The position numbers and the translations under genes were made by a program. The notes under the pieces were generated by a model. That model saw nothing but the letters and a program-made list of their open reading frames with translations. It searched no databases and had not been told where the DNA came from. Source: Entamoeba histolytica HM-1:IMSS (lineage: Eukaryota; Evosea; Mastigamoebida; Endamoebidae). From it: a DNA stretch of 22,866 nt. Location: the NCBI RefSeq assembly GCF_000208925.1, contig NW_001915110.1:1-22866 (forward strand). Direction: 5' to 3'. Of the stretch, positions 1-9,146 are shown in pieces; within the stretch, counting starts at the first letter, position 1, and each line of letters starts with the position of its first letter.

Positions 1-217
1 TAAAATATCAATCAATTAAATATTCATGAATAATAATTTATTAATATTTAATAATCTGAAATAATAAATAATAAAGTAACAATAATGATATATTCAATAT
101 ATTCTTTATTTGATTTGTTCAATATTAGATTATTCTATTTCATTATCATTTCATTGTCTTCATTATTTTATTTCTTATTATTTCATATTCATTTATTATT
201 TTTTAAAATCAAATAAA
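1..217. other. AT-rich left edge, no gene seen
   Basis: This stretch is almost pure A/T with TAAT, ATTTATT and TTCATT runs and no credible reading frame. It lies outside the part of repeat A that can be matched to repeat C, because C reaches the window edge at the base equivalent to 218. It is therefore either the outermost part of the terminal repeat or flanking host DNA; the window cannot decide. Confidence 0.5.
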
Positions 218-1455
218 CAATAATATTGATATTCATTCATCATATTCATTTAATATAATAAATATACACAACATTTCAGAATAAATAATGAATAATTAAC
301 ATTGAAAATATTGAATTATTCTATAATTTATTCAACATAAATCAATAAAACATATATTTTGATAATATATAAATGAAATATTAAAGAAATATACAATACT
401 CAAGAAATAATAAAAAAAGAAATAAAAAGAATAAATGAATATAAAATTGATAAATAATAGAAGAAAGAAATAGAAAAACAATGAAAACCAAATAATATAA
501 AAAGAATATAAATATATAAAAGAATAAAAATAAAGTATAAGAAGAAAGAATATAAAAATAATAAATCACAAAGATGTAATAAAATAAGAAAAGAAGAAAT
601 AAAAAGTGTATTTTTATTGTAAAAATTAGAAATATGAAATAAAAGTGTCTAATTTAATGATGTAAAATAAGTAATATTATTTTATTGATGAAAAATATTT
701 TACTCTTTTTTATGTTTATTATTTATATGTATAACTTCATCATGATGTTTATTATATATTCAATCATATGTGTTATGTTATTATAACATATAATAAGTGA
801 TAAAATATAAATGAAAATGATATGAATATATGATATAGAATAAAGAAACAAAAGAATAATAAGAATAAATGATAAATAAAAGGAGAAATAATAATCAATG
901 ATATAATAATAAAATCAAATATAAAAGATAAAATAAATATAAATAAAAAGAGAATAAATATAAAATGAAAATAGATATAAATGATAATAATATAAAAGAT
1001 GAATATTCAAATAAACAAATACATCTAAATAGAAAAGAATAACAATAAGAAAATCTAAATAATATAAACATAAAAAACATAAAACAAGAATAATATAATA
1101 ATATATAGATAATAAGAAGAATAAAATGATATAAATAATATAAACAGAGAAATAAATATATAAAAATACGATAAATAAATAACATAATAAAGAAAAGAAT
1201 AATAAAAATAATTAAATATGAATAATCAAATCATCTATTTCATTAATATTTCATACAAAATGAATACAAGTGATAATAAAATATAAACATAAATATTTAC
1301 ATATTCTGTATTTATCATATTTTTTATTTATTTTTATTTTATTTTAGGAGCAAAATATAATAAATGGAATATTCTATGGATGAAAATTATTTTGCATCTT
1401 TTTTCTTTTTTGTAAATTATTTAGATGCATTTTTTCTTTGCTAATTTTCGTGCCT
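218..1455 (+). repeat. Long terminal repeat copy A (left arm)
   Basis: Bases from 218 inward match the reverse complement of the window's right end (22866 inward to about 21604) over about 1.24 kb, and from about 590 they also match copy B in direct orientation. The sequence is AT-rich and ordered the same in all copies: low-complexity outer part, a TATGTTA-TTA-TAACATA inverted repeat near 775-791, a hydrophobic open frame (895-1185 minus), then AGGAGCAAAATATAATAAATGGAATATTC, given here only as a landmark at about 1347-1375, and a palindrome close to the inner end. Copy A carries more differences than B and C do from each other, and its palindrome (1379-1398) is broken. The inner edge ends in a minus-strand frame coding LAKKKCI then TAA (1421-1453). 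Confidence 0.88.
1379..1398. other. Degenerate copy of the inner-end palindrome
   Basis: The 20-bp palindrome that is perfect in repeats B and C (arms GATGCAAAAT / ATTTTGCATC) is present here with changes in its left arm, so only the ATTTTGCATC half is preserved. This supports repeat A being the older copy. Confidence 0.6.
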
Positions 1456-2011
1456 TATCAATATATCATTGATTATTACAATAATATAAATTTGAAGTAT
1501 AAAGAAGAAAAGAAATTGGTTATTAATGAAGAAGATGAGAAGAATGTAGATGGAATTCTATTTGAAAAAGCTACAGATAGTGAATATGGAGAAATGATGA
1601 ATGAAATTCAAGGAGCAAGAAATCGACTCCAACAATATGATTCACATAACAAAATGATTATTATAATTGAAACGAATTATGGAGATATCTATAGTGTATT
1701 TGGAAAGGAAGATCTTATTAATGTAGTGGCAATTGAAACATTCTTTAGAGTTAAAAATACAAATGAAATGATTAATATATTCCATATGATAAAAGAGATA
1801 ATGATACAAATTGTTCGATTGATGGCTCTTTACTAACTTGTATGACTTTATCTTTGAGCGTATGATGTATTACATCAATGATTCATCCCCATTTAAAGGA
1901 TTACTATGAAGTATTAATGATATTAGATATTTAGGTTATGTTATGATTAAACAAGAAGAAAAAGGAATGAACAGACAAGAAATAGATTTAACACTAAATA
2001 AGAAGAAATAA
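1455..2011 (+). pseudogene. Remnant of an unknown gene, truncated at repeat A
   Basis: An open frame runs from the repeat edge to 1836 with no ATG before residue-level position 1594, so the 5' end looks lost at the repeat junction. It encodes a mostly helical, charged protein with the stretches KEEKKLVINEEDEKN and NRLQQYDSHNK, then a likely beta strand MIIIIETNYGDIYSVFG. After 1836 the similarity in codon style continues in other frames: a segment reading RYLGYVMIKQEEKG and ending at the TAA at 2009-2011. That last segment carries a TGA where a Trp codon would fit. At least two frameshifts are therefore needed. I do not recognise the family. It is the outermost gene of the left element. Confidence 0.5.
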
Positions 2012-2056
2012 TCAATTAATTCATTTATTTTTCGTTAATTTCATCAATTATTTCAT

Positions 2057-2956
2057 TTAAAAATCATCTAAGTTATCATTTTCATTGTTAAATAAATTAA
2101 TAGTATGAGTAGCATTATCATTGACTGTTATAATCTTAATAGATTCATCAGTTTCTTTTAACGGAATCTTCTCAATCATAGAAGTATGAGTAGTCATAGT
2201 ACTACTAGAATTAGAATGTTCAACATCCTCATTCAAACGAATCTCTTTAACATCATTTTGATTCAAGTGATGAGACTGTTCAATAAGAATAGGTTCTATA
2301 CATTTTAGACTGTGATTGTTCTTTTTTAATTCATCTAAGAATATTTCAGTTTGACCTATATTTTCCATTATTTCAACATTGACACTATTAATAGAAAGAA
2401 AATATCGAAAAGATTGAGACAATAATAGAAGAGTAAACCATGTTCTATGAGATTTCATAGCATTGTAATAATTTGAAGAAGTAATTTTTTGTTCAAAGAA
2501 TTTAGTGGTATACCCATCCGTTTCATAATGTGTACCATTTCCTAACCATAAGACTAATTTCCCATGAATACTGAATATCTCATTCTTTTCATTACTTTCT
2601 ATTCTTTCAATTACTTCCCAACTTCCTGGCCTAAGAAGATTATTGAGAATTAAAGTACAAACAGGAGTATGTAACCACATTATTTTATTTCCCTTGTGTT
2701 TCCATTTTAGAAAGATGTTACTATCTATATTAAAGTGTCTAATCAATTCAATACTGTTTAATTGAAGGATATCAAAGATATTTTTATCGACATACAACTC
2801 ATTTAATTTTCTAATGACATGTGATTGATTAAATTGAAGAATTTTATTATACATAACAGCAGAAAGAAGATTTTCATTAAACATATTATTCAAGAAGTCT
2901 ACATTAATAGGAGGACTAAATATTTTAACTAAATCTTTAGAACCCATTGTTTTCAT
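2057..2956 (-). CDS. Unknown 299-residue protein, intact
   Basis: A full ATG-to-TAA frame. Residues 1 to about 205 look globular, with mixed hydrophobic strands and helices, several Trp (KWKHKGNKIMW, GSWEVIERIE, HRTWFTLLLL) and a Gly-rich turn LWLGNGTHYETDGY. Residues from about 210 are Asn/Ser/Thr/Glu-rich and likely disordered. There is no signal peptide or clear membrane segment; LLLLSQSFRYFL near 175-190 is short. The N-terminus MKTMGSKDLVK resembles MEAIGSKYLNK of the fibre-like protein at 8271-9146. It is last in a minus-strand row (4014 to 3190, 3138 to 2962, 2956 to 2057) with gaps of 51 and 5 bases, so co-transcription or very short promoters are likely. A structural role is only a guess from context; no family is recognised. 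Confidence 0.75.
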   Translation of the reverse strand: MKTMGSKDLVKIFSPPINVDFLNNMFNENLLSAVMYNKILQFNQSHVIRKLNELYVDKNIFDILQLNSIELIRHFNIDSNIFLKWKHKGNKIMWLHTPVCTLILNNLLRPGSWEVIERIESNEKNEIFSIHGKLVLWLGNGTHYETDGYTTKFFEQKITSSNYYNAMKSHRTWFTLLLLSQSFRYFLSINSVNVEIMENIGQTEIFLDELKKNNHSLKCIEPILIEQSHHLNQNDVKEIRLNEDVEHSNSSSTMTTHTSMIEKIPLKETDESIKIITVNDNATHTINLFNNENDNLDDF

Positions 2957-2961
2957 TCTTT

Positions 2962-3138
2962 CTAATTGAATATTTTGTTCTGATCAAAATACTCATCTAT
3001 AAATTCAAAGACATCTTTTTGGTTTTGTTTCTCAAGATTAATTCTACTTTCTAAGTCACATCTAAGTTTTTCATGATAAGTGAGGATGTTAATTTATTGT
3101 TTCTTACTATTAGTGTTATTAGCACTTGTGAGACTCAT
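2962..3138 (-). pseudogene. Small helical protein with one internal TAA
   Basis: From the ATG at 3138 one frame reads 58 codons to a TAG at 2962, interrupted by a single TAA at codon 15 (after NTNSKKQ). Beyond the stop it continues as a charged amphipathic segment, LRCDLESRINLEKQNQKD, and ends VFEFIDEYFDQNKIFN. No shift of frame is needed, so a point mutation is the simplest cause. It sits 5 bases upstream of the 299-residue gene and 51 bases downstream of the 3190-4014 remnant on the same strand. Function unknown. Confidence 0.5.
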
Positions 3139-3189
3139 AATGAAAAGAAAAAAACTATAGATTCATAGAAATAAAGAAATAATAAAACA

Positions 3190-4014
3190 TTAATTAGAAA
3201 CTAATAGTAAAGTATGTTGAATATTTGTGAATAAGAAATCATCGATTTGAACAACAGGTTGATTAGGATTATGATTATTAACATTTAGAGCAACTAAATT
3301 ATCAACAGTGAAATTAAAAGTGTCAATTTGATTGACTTTAGGAAGTCCTTTTTCTGAAGTCAATAGAGATGAATCATTTAAGAATCAAATAGACCAACAT
3401 TATTCTGATAGATGAGTAGAGTGTTAATGAGTTGATTTCGTAAAACAACAAGATTATTAGTATGAGTGAAATGTGTTTTGAGACGATTAAATATAGTGAT
3501 GGCAGGATTATGAACAAATAGAGTTAAATCATCCTTTGATTTAAGTTCAGAAATGAAAGTATTTTGTTGAGTATAAACTCTGAAGTTAAAGTTAATAGAG
3601 AAAATTCCTTCATGATAAGTGTATCTAATAATAATCATAACATTAGTCAAGAATTGACACAAATATTTGAAAGTTGATTCCAATGAGTATCTATAACCTT
3701 TAAGTCTATTTAAAGAAATTAAATTTGTAGTGAGTTGTTTGTAAATAGATATATTCAAAGGTGTTTTAATATCTCTTTTAAAATAAACAGAACAAACAGG
3801 ATACATGATGTGATTGTTATTTCTTTGAGCACCAATATCAGTAAGAACAATTTGAAATTGATAGATTTGTTGAATTAAGTGATATAAAAATAAATATCAG
3901 TATGAATATTTCATTCAGTGATAGACTTTCTAAGTTGTTCAATATATTTTGTTTTGTTGTCTTTTTAAACCATTGTTCAATTTTCTGATGAATGTTGGTT
4001 TTATTAGTAGACAT
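3190..4014 (-). pseudogene. Unknown gene of about 270 residues, two frameshifts
   Basis: The ATG at 4014 opens a frame beginning MSTNKTNIHQKIEQWFKKT. It loses phase near 3900, continues in a second frame through a Tyr/Phe-rich region that includes the segment starting MYPVCSVYFKRDIKTP (3806 inward), and loses phase again near 3382. A third frame (starting LNDSSLLTSEKG) then runs to the TAA at 3190-3192. The middle part has alternating hydrophobic residues typical of beta strands (NVMIIIRYTYHEGIFSINF, NFRVYTQ), which would suit a structural protein. I cannot assign a family. Both breaks are short indels outside long homopolymers, so this looks like true decay rather than a reading error. Confidence 0.5.
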
Positions 4015-4129
4015 TGAATATTTAAAGAAATAAGAACTGAAAAAAACAAAGATGAGTATAGAGAAAGGATGTATAAATGAAGCGACGGTAAGAAAGGGAA
4101 TAGAAAGGAAGAACATCTTTTTGTTTTGA

Positions 4130-4461
4130 AAGACTGTGACAGGAAAGACATTAACAGGTAATGAAATGTGTAAAAGAATAAGGCAATTAATTCCATATAA
4201 TAAAAGTACAAGTAAAATATGGAGAAATTATAAAAAACAAAAAGTAATTTTATTAGATGACATTGATAAAAACAATGTTAAATATATTAAAACAGTATAT
4301 TTACATGTGGAGATTATTATAATTTTGAAGTACAAACAAGTAGTAAAGAAGACAATATTGTAATTAATCCAGTTAATTATACATTAATAATTACATCTAC
4401 ATTTAATTCAGAAGAATTATTTGAAATTAAGAATAGATATGAAATAATTTCAATAAATTAA
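4130..4461 (+). pseudogene. Remnant of an SF3 (Rep-type) helicase domain
   Basis: The plus strand encodes TVTGKTLTGNE, a degenerate Walker A (GKT present, the first Gly missing). It is followed about 30 residues later by KVILLDDIDKNN, a good Walker B. After a frameshift near 4305 comes DYYNFEVQTSSKEDN, which fits the B' region, and then YTLIITSTFNSEELF, which fits motif C (beta strand ending in T-S-x-x-N). The order and spacing A, B, B', C match the superfamily 3 helicase of CRESS-type Rep proteins. The upstream region is out of phase and has a TGA just before the Walker A, so the N-terminal part is missing. It differs from the Rep remnant at 5815-6540, so the left element once held two helicase-like sequences, or one was inserted. 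Confidence 0.55.
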
Positions 4462-4556
4462 TTGAAATAGTTCATACAGATGAGAATTAATTAGATTAAT
4501 AAAATGAATAACATAATTGAATAAATTTTAATAAGTTAATTATATTTAATTTTCCT

Positions 4557-4924
4557 CTATGTATTATCTCTTAGTGTATAGATACTATTTACTTTGGAGA
4601 AAAATAGAATGAATAAAACGAAAATAATAAAAAGAATGAATTCGATTAGAATAGAGTGGTTATCATCATCAAATGAGTCAAAGAATATTTCTCTTTCATT
4701 TTGATTCTCAACAACAATAAATGTGTTATTTTCAAATGTAATTTGACTATTTTTATGAATAGAATAATTAGGGATGACAATTTCATAGTCAGAAATGTGT
4801 TTTATGTACAAGTACAACAAATTTCATAAACCATAAGAATGTTATAATCATCATTCTCACTCTCATTGAAGACTAGTCTTCTATAGACATAGTTTGAATG
4901 AAATCTTGAGTTATTGTTTGACAT
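4557..4924 (-). pseudogene. Single-pass membrane protein, one frameshift
   Basis: The ATG at 4924 opens MSNNNSRFHSNYVYRRLVF and continues to a stop just after 4815. A one-step change of frame near 4805-4820 leads into the frame that ends at 4557 and contains YEIVIPNYSIHKNSQ. Its C-terminal part has one strong hydrophobic segment of about 20 residues (ILIEFILFIIFVLFILFF) after an acidic stretch FDSFDDDNHS, and then a short polar tail. That fits a tail-anchored or single-pass membrane protein of about 120 residues. The right element has a small membrane protein (20365-20589), but the sequences are not clearly related. Function unknown. Confidence 0.5.
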
Positions 4925-4944
4925 TTGAAGAATGGAAAAGGAGA

Positions 4945-5153
4945 TTAAAATAAAAAGAAGAAATTAGAATATCTAGTAGGATGTTTGTAATTCTTGAACA
5001 ATATTTCATTGGAAGAGAATATATTGGTGTTGTCTAAATTGAGCATTTTTAATCATAGTTTATTTTGTTTCTAAAATGTCTTAATACAATGTTGTTGTAG
5101 AAAAAATAATGACTATGATAATGTTTTATCATCATCCATTCTTCTCTAAACAT
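4945..5153 (-). pseudogene. Two overlapping mini-frames, possibly one small gene
   Basis: An ATG at 5153 opens a 34-residue frame (MFREEWMMIKHYHSHYF at its start) ending at 5049. A second ATG at 5046, in another frame, opens 33 residues (MLNLDNTNIFSSNEILFK at its start) ending at 4945. They touch end to start, so they could be one gene of about 68 residues with a frameshift, or chance. Basic and aromatic residues are common. No family is recognised. Confidence 0.25.
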
Positions 5154-5173
5154 TATTTGCTTTATATCTCTTT

Positions 5174-5369
5174 TTATATATAATATATTTGTGTATTTCT
5201 CATGTTTATTTTTATTATTAATGAAGTGTTATCTTTTTTGATATTTTTAGATTCATCAATATTAACATTTTCAGATTTTACATTTTTACTACTCATCATA
5301 GAATTAATAAGAAAAAAAAATATCAAAATACCGACATGTGACAAGTGTTTTGTCACAATTTCTCTTCAT
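5174..5369 (-). pseudogene. Small gene split at an A9 run
   Basis: The ATG at 5369 opens MKRNCDKTLVTCRYFDIFF and soon stops. The adjacent frame continues from the same point with FLINSMMSSKNVKSENVN and ends at 5174, giving about 65 residues in total. The phase change falls in a run of nine A on the plus strand (5312-5320). The predicted protein has a short hydrophobic stretch and then a Lys/Asn/Ser-rich tail. A tract TTTTATATAAG precedes the ATG. Function unknown; the homopolymer parallels the break in the Rep gene at 16726-16734. Confidence 0.35.
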
Positions 5370-5796
5370 TTTCTTATATAAAACAAATGAAAGTATAAGA
5401 AAGTAAAATAAATTTCTAGAATAAAATATATTCAACATTTGTTTTATTCATATTTTCCTAAATTCATTTACAAAATATATATGGCTAAGAAATGATGAAG
5501 AAAATAAGTAGTTATGTAATTAGCCTACCTAATTCTATAAAAAGAAGTATCAACAACAAAATATTATAATAACAAAAAAGAATAATATTGATTTGTCGAA
5601 CGGTAACAAAAAAGAGGAAAAATATTGTAGATAGATGCTGACTTAATTTTGGTTAGTGAGAAATTTAGACTAGGTATGAATGACGATAAGTGGAGATTCA
5701 ATAAATAAAATAATAAAAAACTATCTTATTATAATATTGTCCTATCTATATTCTGCTTAACATGTGGCGAGATCTATAAAACTGACTGTGGATTGT

Positions 5797-5805
5797 TAGT
5801 ATTAC
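5797..5805 (+). promoter_or_regulatory. TAGTATTAC nonanucleotide before the Rep remnant
   Basis: The 9-mer TAGTATTAC lies 10 bases before the first in-frame ATG of the decayed Rep gene. This word is the conserved loop sequence at origins of many circular Rep-encoding ssDNA viruses. Here only a weak stem (TTGT/ACAA) flanks it, although ACATGT occurs on both sides about 50 bases apart. The same word occurs again inside a gene remnant at 8056, so chance is a real possibility. Confidence 0.3.
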
Positions 5806-5814
5806 AAGTTTAAC

Positions 5815-6540
5815 ATGTTACATATGTTATAAGTGAAACCTATTGCTGGATACTTCCAGCTAACCTTGAATCATCCTGAAGAATATGCCTAAGTTAAAGA
5901 ATTTTTATTGACAATTCCTAACTTTAAGTGTCTTATCTCATGGAAAGAGACTGCTCCAACTACTAATCATAAACACATTCACATTTTTGCCTGTTTCTCA
6001 AAAACAGTTAGGTTTAATCCAGAGTATTGTTGTGGGATCAAATAGAACTATGCTGTGGCTCTAATAAACAAAACATTGATTACATAAAAAATGTAATAAC
6101 ATCATTGATGAAATTGAGGAATGTCATGTGGAAGGACGTTCTATCAAGACTGTCAATGATCTGTTAGAAATAGATGATCCCGAGACAATCCTAGCTTACT
6201 ACTTAAAAGCTGGAAAAAGTCAAGATGATGTTTTGTTCAATGAAGACTGATGATATATACAAGTCAAAAGTTGAGATCTACATGAAGCTTTCTGTATTCA
6301 TCCGGTTTATAGATTATTACATAAGTCCATTGAACATTAAAGGGTTATGTGATGAATAGATACGAAAAGATTTATATTACTAGTGTACAACCCCATAGAA
6401 GTATTTATGCTGATTTAAAGTCTGATGATCAAAATAATCACTGGCTAAGAAGGATGGAAGTAATCCATCTAGAAGATGAAGAATCTGCTAACTCAGTTAC
6501 TGAAATAACTTCTACTTGGCAGAGTGTCACCTTGGAATAG
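5815..6540 (+). pseudogene. rep: Decayed CRESS-type Rep (HUH endonuclease plus SF3 end)
   Basis: Reading across frames shows the parts of a rolling-circle Rep in order. Near 5840 KPIAGYFQLTLNHPEEY is motif I (FQLTLN). Near 5975 HKHIHIFACF is the metal-binding HUH motif II. Near 6075 NIDYIKN is motif III with the catalytic Tyr. Then comes a helical linker (KTVNDLLEIDDPETILAYYL), and finally FIDYYISPLNIKG (B' loop) followed by RYEKIYITSVQPHRSIY (motif C) and LRRMEVIHL (arginine finger). Walker A and B are absent between about 6240 and 6265, so an internal deletion removed the ATPase core. Stops at codons near 5830 and 5890 and at least three frameshifts make it non-functional as read. KPIAG and YIKN are shared with the right-hand Rep at 16200, showing common ancestry. 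Confidence 0.82.
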
Positions 6541-6606
6541 TATAATTTACTATTTCTGTTCTATTTTTATAAATTTCATTAATAATTCATAATGTGGTGA
6601 TTCATC

Positions 6607-6792
6607 ATGTATTTAAACATCATTTTCATCAAAAAAAATTCATGTGGCTCGTTTAAAGAGAAGAACCATCAAAAATCAACAAAGAAAAACCTACTTCTCT
6701 CCATGGTATGCGTGCATATTAACGATGTGTATATAGAAAAAGATATTATAGACTATGCCAGTTATCATCACAACCAAATACTATTAAATTAA
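6607..6792 (+). CDS. Possible small protein of 61 residues
   Basis: An ATG-to-TAA frame in the 300 bases between the Rep remnant and the capsid-like remnant. It is Lys/Asn/His-rich (FKEKNHQKSTKKN) with no motif that I recognise. It could be the start of another broken gene or a chance frame; neighbouring sequence is decayed and no promoter is evident. Confidence 0.25.
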   Translation: MYLNIIFIKKNSCGSFKEKNHQKSTKKNLLLSMVCVHINDVYIEKDIIDYASYHHNQILLN

Positions 6793-6797
6793 AAAAT

Positions 6798-7100
6798 AAA
6801 ATATTATGTTCAATTGTAGAATTTGCTGCTCTACCTGTAAGAGATAGCTTACCACATATATTAACAATGGATAATTATACTACTAAAAGTGATAATGGTA
6901 TTGCTACTGTTGTTCAAGAAGTTGTTGCTGATTTTTCTGTATTACAACAAAAACATTTTAATGTATCTATAGATACTGCTAATAGTATATTAAGAATTGA
7001 ACAATTAGCAAAACAACAACAAACATGGATAGCATGAAATCCATATTTAGAACATGATATTATTGTAATTTATGTGATTCATATGAAAAGATGTATGAAT
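6798..7100 (+). pseudogene. Fragment of an unknown helical protein
   Basis: One frame reads from about 6798 (KILCSIVEFAALPVRDSL) through an in-frame Met at 6867 (MDNYTTKSDNGIATVVQE) to a TGA at 7035-7037. It then continues in frame (NPYLEHDIIVIYVIHMKR) to another TGA near 7090. The middle part is helical and Gln-rich (RIEQLAKQQQTW). A Trp codon would fit at the first TGA. It precedes, and may belong to, the capsid-like remnant that follows. No family recognised. Confidence 0.4.
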
Positions 7101-7136
7101 ATTTGAAGTTTAGTTGAGTTAAAGTCAAATAGATAC

Positions 7137-8237
7137 CAAAAGTAAAAACATATGTTGCTTTACCTTATACTCCTAAAAGTGTTAAACATTGTGTTAAGTC
7201 TATTACTTGAATTGTTACTTCAGGCGTTGTCTCATTTGACAGAAGACACAAAATCAACTAGTTTATCTACATTTAATTATGATAAAGATCAAACTGGATT
7301 ATTATATGATCCACAAATGACATTTAATATGCATGTATTATTTGAAAAAGATAATTATTATAATTATGATTTACCAACTGAACATTCTAGTGTTGTAGAA
7401 AGTAATGTTTGTAAAGATACTAGATATAAAATAAAAACATTTGATTATTGACTTACTAAGACTAAGACATATAAAGTATATGATATGACTAAACCATTTA
7501 AATTCTATGTTAAACAATATCTACAAGATAAAATAGATGAGATAAATAATAACAATAAACCTACACAAACAGGAATAACAATTACAGATAAATTAGACAA
7601 ACAAATAACAAAGAAGAAAAGAATGAGATATGTTAAATATAATTGAACTATGAAGACATATCCATTTACTATTCCAGATAATTTACAAAGGTATTCTTAT
7701 GCTATTCGAGACTCTACAGACTTTGATCATATTCAATTTGGCTATTTCTTTACAGTTAATGGAATTGATGTAGTAGATAAATTAACTATTGATAAAGCTA
7801 TTCAACAAAAAAGTGGAACAACATGGAATGGATATTCGTTACACCACTCCTATAATAAGTGGAATGGGACATTTTGAATTAACATTCTATACTAAATTTA
7901 AACAAATTAAGAACAAATATTTGATTTCTTTTTATCTAGAGATAAAATTGTTTTTAAGATACTTCTTATCTCCATTATTCTTTTCAATCTTATTAAAAAC
8001 GATCCATAACAGCACTATTGTTTGTTATATAAAATATTAAACACAGAAGCCGTGATAGTATTACCATTTAAACAACTTCATCCATATTTGAAAAATCCAT
8101 GGATAGAAGATATAAATGATAGATGTCAAATTATGCTTGTATGTCAAGATTGTTTCTGGAGATGTACTGTTCAAGGAGGATGTGAATATATTTGTAATAA
8201 CAAATATTTTGTTAAAGAAAAAACAGGAACAGATTAA
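7137..8237 (+). pseudogene. Decayed structural gene, capsid-like
   Basis: Several plus-strand pieces in changing frames make up roughly 360 codons. They read KTYVALPYTPKSVKHCVKS, then (from about 7240) a Tyr-rich stretch with TGLLYDPQMTFNMHVLFEKD, a basic segment KKKRMRYVKYN, IPDNLQRYSYAIRDSTDFD and FGYFFTVNGIDVVDK, then MDIRYTTPIISGMGHFELTF, and finally a Cys-rich end (RCQIMLVCQDCFWRCTVQGG) closing at 8237. Alternating beta-strand-like segments with loops, the order of aromatic-rich blocks, and the place downstream of rep would suit a CRESS-like single jelly-roll capsid protein. At least two frameshifts and three TGA stops (7209, 7449, 7644 areas) break it; a Trp codon fits at each TGA. The capsid call is inference, not recognition. 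Confidence 0.45.
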
Positions 8238-8270
8238 AATTAAAATTAATTCATTTCTTTCTTAAATTGT

Positions 8271-9146
8271 TCATCTCTTTATTTCGTCATCATTCCAAAC
8301 GTCAAATGGTGTTTTTGAATCAATATAATAAATAAAACTTTGATTTGGTGATGATTGAACTATATCTACTGAATCTTTATATGTGAGTGTTCCATCAATA
8401 TAATTTAATACATATACTCCAACAGTACGAACATATTCTCTAGATGTGAATATCATATATCCATTACTATAATAATAACTATAATCATCTAATTTATCAA
8501 TGGTGGATGAATTTCCTGAATCAATTCTATTTGAATTAAAGTAAATTTTTGTTTTCTTTGGCGTATCTGTATCATTATTTATCATAAACATAAATTGAAA
8601 GATATACATTTTATGATCCGTACTTGTATTTTTAAAAGTTTTTGATGAATCAGTTCCCCATGACATTAATGTTGATAAAGGAAATGTGTATGTAATATTC
8701 TTCAAATCTTTAATTCCAATTGTGTTAATTATATCTGCTTGTTTAATTGTTGTATTTCTTGATATTTCTGTGTTAATGTAAGATGTTAAAGATGTCATTT
8801 GTAATAATGCTTCTTCATTAGAATAAAATGGTGAATATAATGAAGTATTAACAAGAGATGATAAAGATATTAATTGACTTGTTAAATTATTAATTTCATT
8901 CATATTTGTTGTATTTAATGTTGATAATTGCGATACATCATCACGAATATCATTAATATATGTATTTGTTTCTTTCATTTTCTCTTTCATTTCATCTATT
9001 TCTTCATTTGTTGTTATATTCTTAACATTAATTGTTGTTATTCCATCTGTTGTTTTAATTCTATCAAGATAAATTGTGTTGTTGTTGAAATAACGTGTTG
9101 TTAAAATATTATTTTTATTTAAATATTTTGAACCAATTGCTTCCAT
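8271..9146 (-). CDS. Fibre-like protein: coiled coil then beta-rich tail
   Basis: An intact 291-residue frame with ATG at 9146 and TGA at the end, and TAA three codons further. Residues 1-45 are Asn/Thr-rich short strands (NNNTIYLDRIKTTDGITT). Residues 46-105 have heptad-like Ile/Leu/Met spacing (EEIDEMKEKMKETN, ISQL-type turns, LTSQLISLSSLV) typical of a trimeric or dimeric coiled coil. Residues 150-285 are rich in Tyr, Ser, Thr and alternating hydrophobics (MYIFQFMFMINND, YSYYYSNGYMIFTS, VGVYVLNYIDG), suggesting a beta-rich head. This layout, anchor-stalk-head, is that of viral attachment fibres. The N-terminus shares GSKxLxK with the 299-residue protein. A stop codon of the upstream small gene directly abuts its ATG. 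Host-attachment function is inferred from shape only. Confidence 0.72.
   Translation of the reverse strand: MEAIGSKYLNKNNILTTRYFNNNTIYLDRIKTTDGITTINVKNITTNEEIDEMKEKMKETNTYINDIRDDVSQLSTLNTTNMNEINNLTSQLISLSSLVNTSLYSPFYSNEEALLQMTSLTSYINTEISRNTTIKQADIINTIGIKDLKNITYTFPLSTLMSWGTDSSKTFKNTSTDHKMYIFQFMFMINNDTDTPKKTKIYFNSNRIDSGNSSTIDKLDDYSYYYSNGYMIFTSREYVRTVGVYVLNYIDGTLTYKDSVDIVQSSPNQSFIYYIDSKTPFDVWNDDEIKR

Noticed and set aside
381..569. Hydrophobic minus-strand frame in the outer part of repeat A
   Set aside because: Low-complexity AT-rich sequence; the frame is not clearly preserved in copy C and is missing from B.
3838..4211. Overlapping minus-strand hydrophobic frames at 3838-4116 and 3939-4211
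   Set aside because: They start upstream of the ATG at 4014; only the part from 4014 onward fits the broken gene 3190-4014, and the rest is chance overlap.
8056..8064. Second TAGTATTAC as an origin
   Set aside because: It lies inside a coding remnant (frame reading AVIVLPF) without a stem, so it is more likely chance.
6860..9146. TGA read as Trp throughout
   Set aside because: It would mend several left-element stops and the TGA ends at 8271 and 19218 are soon followed by TAA, but intact genes contain TGG and no TGA, which is unlikely in such AT-rich DNA if TGA were Trp.
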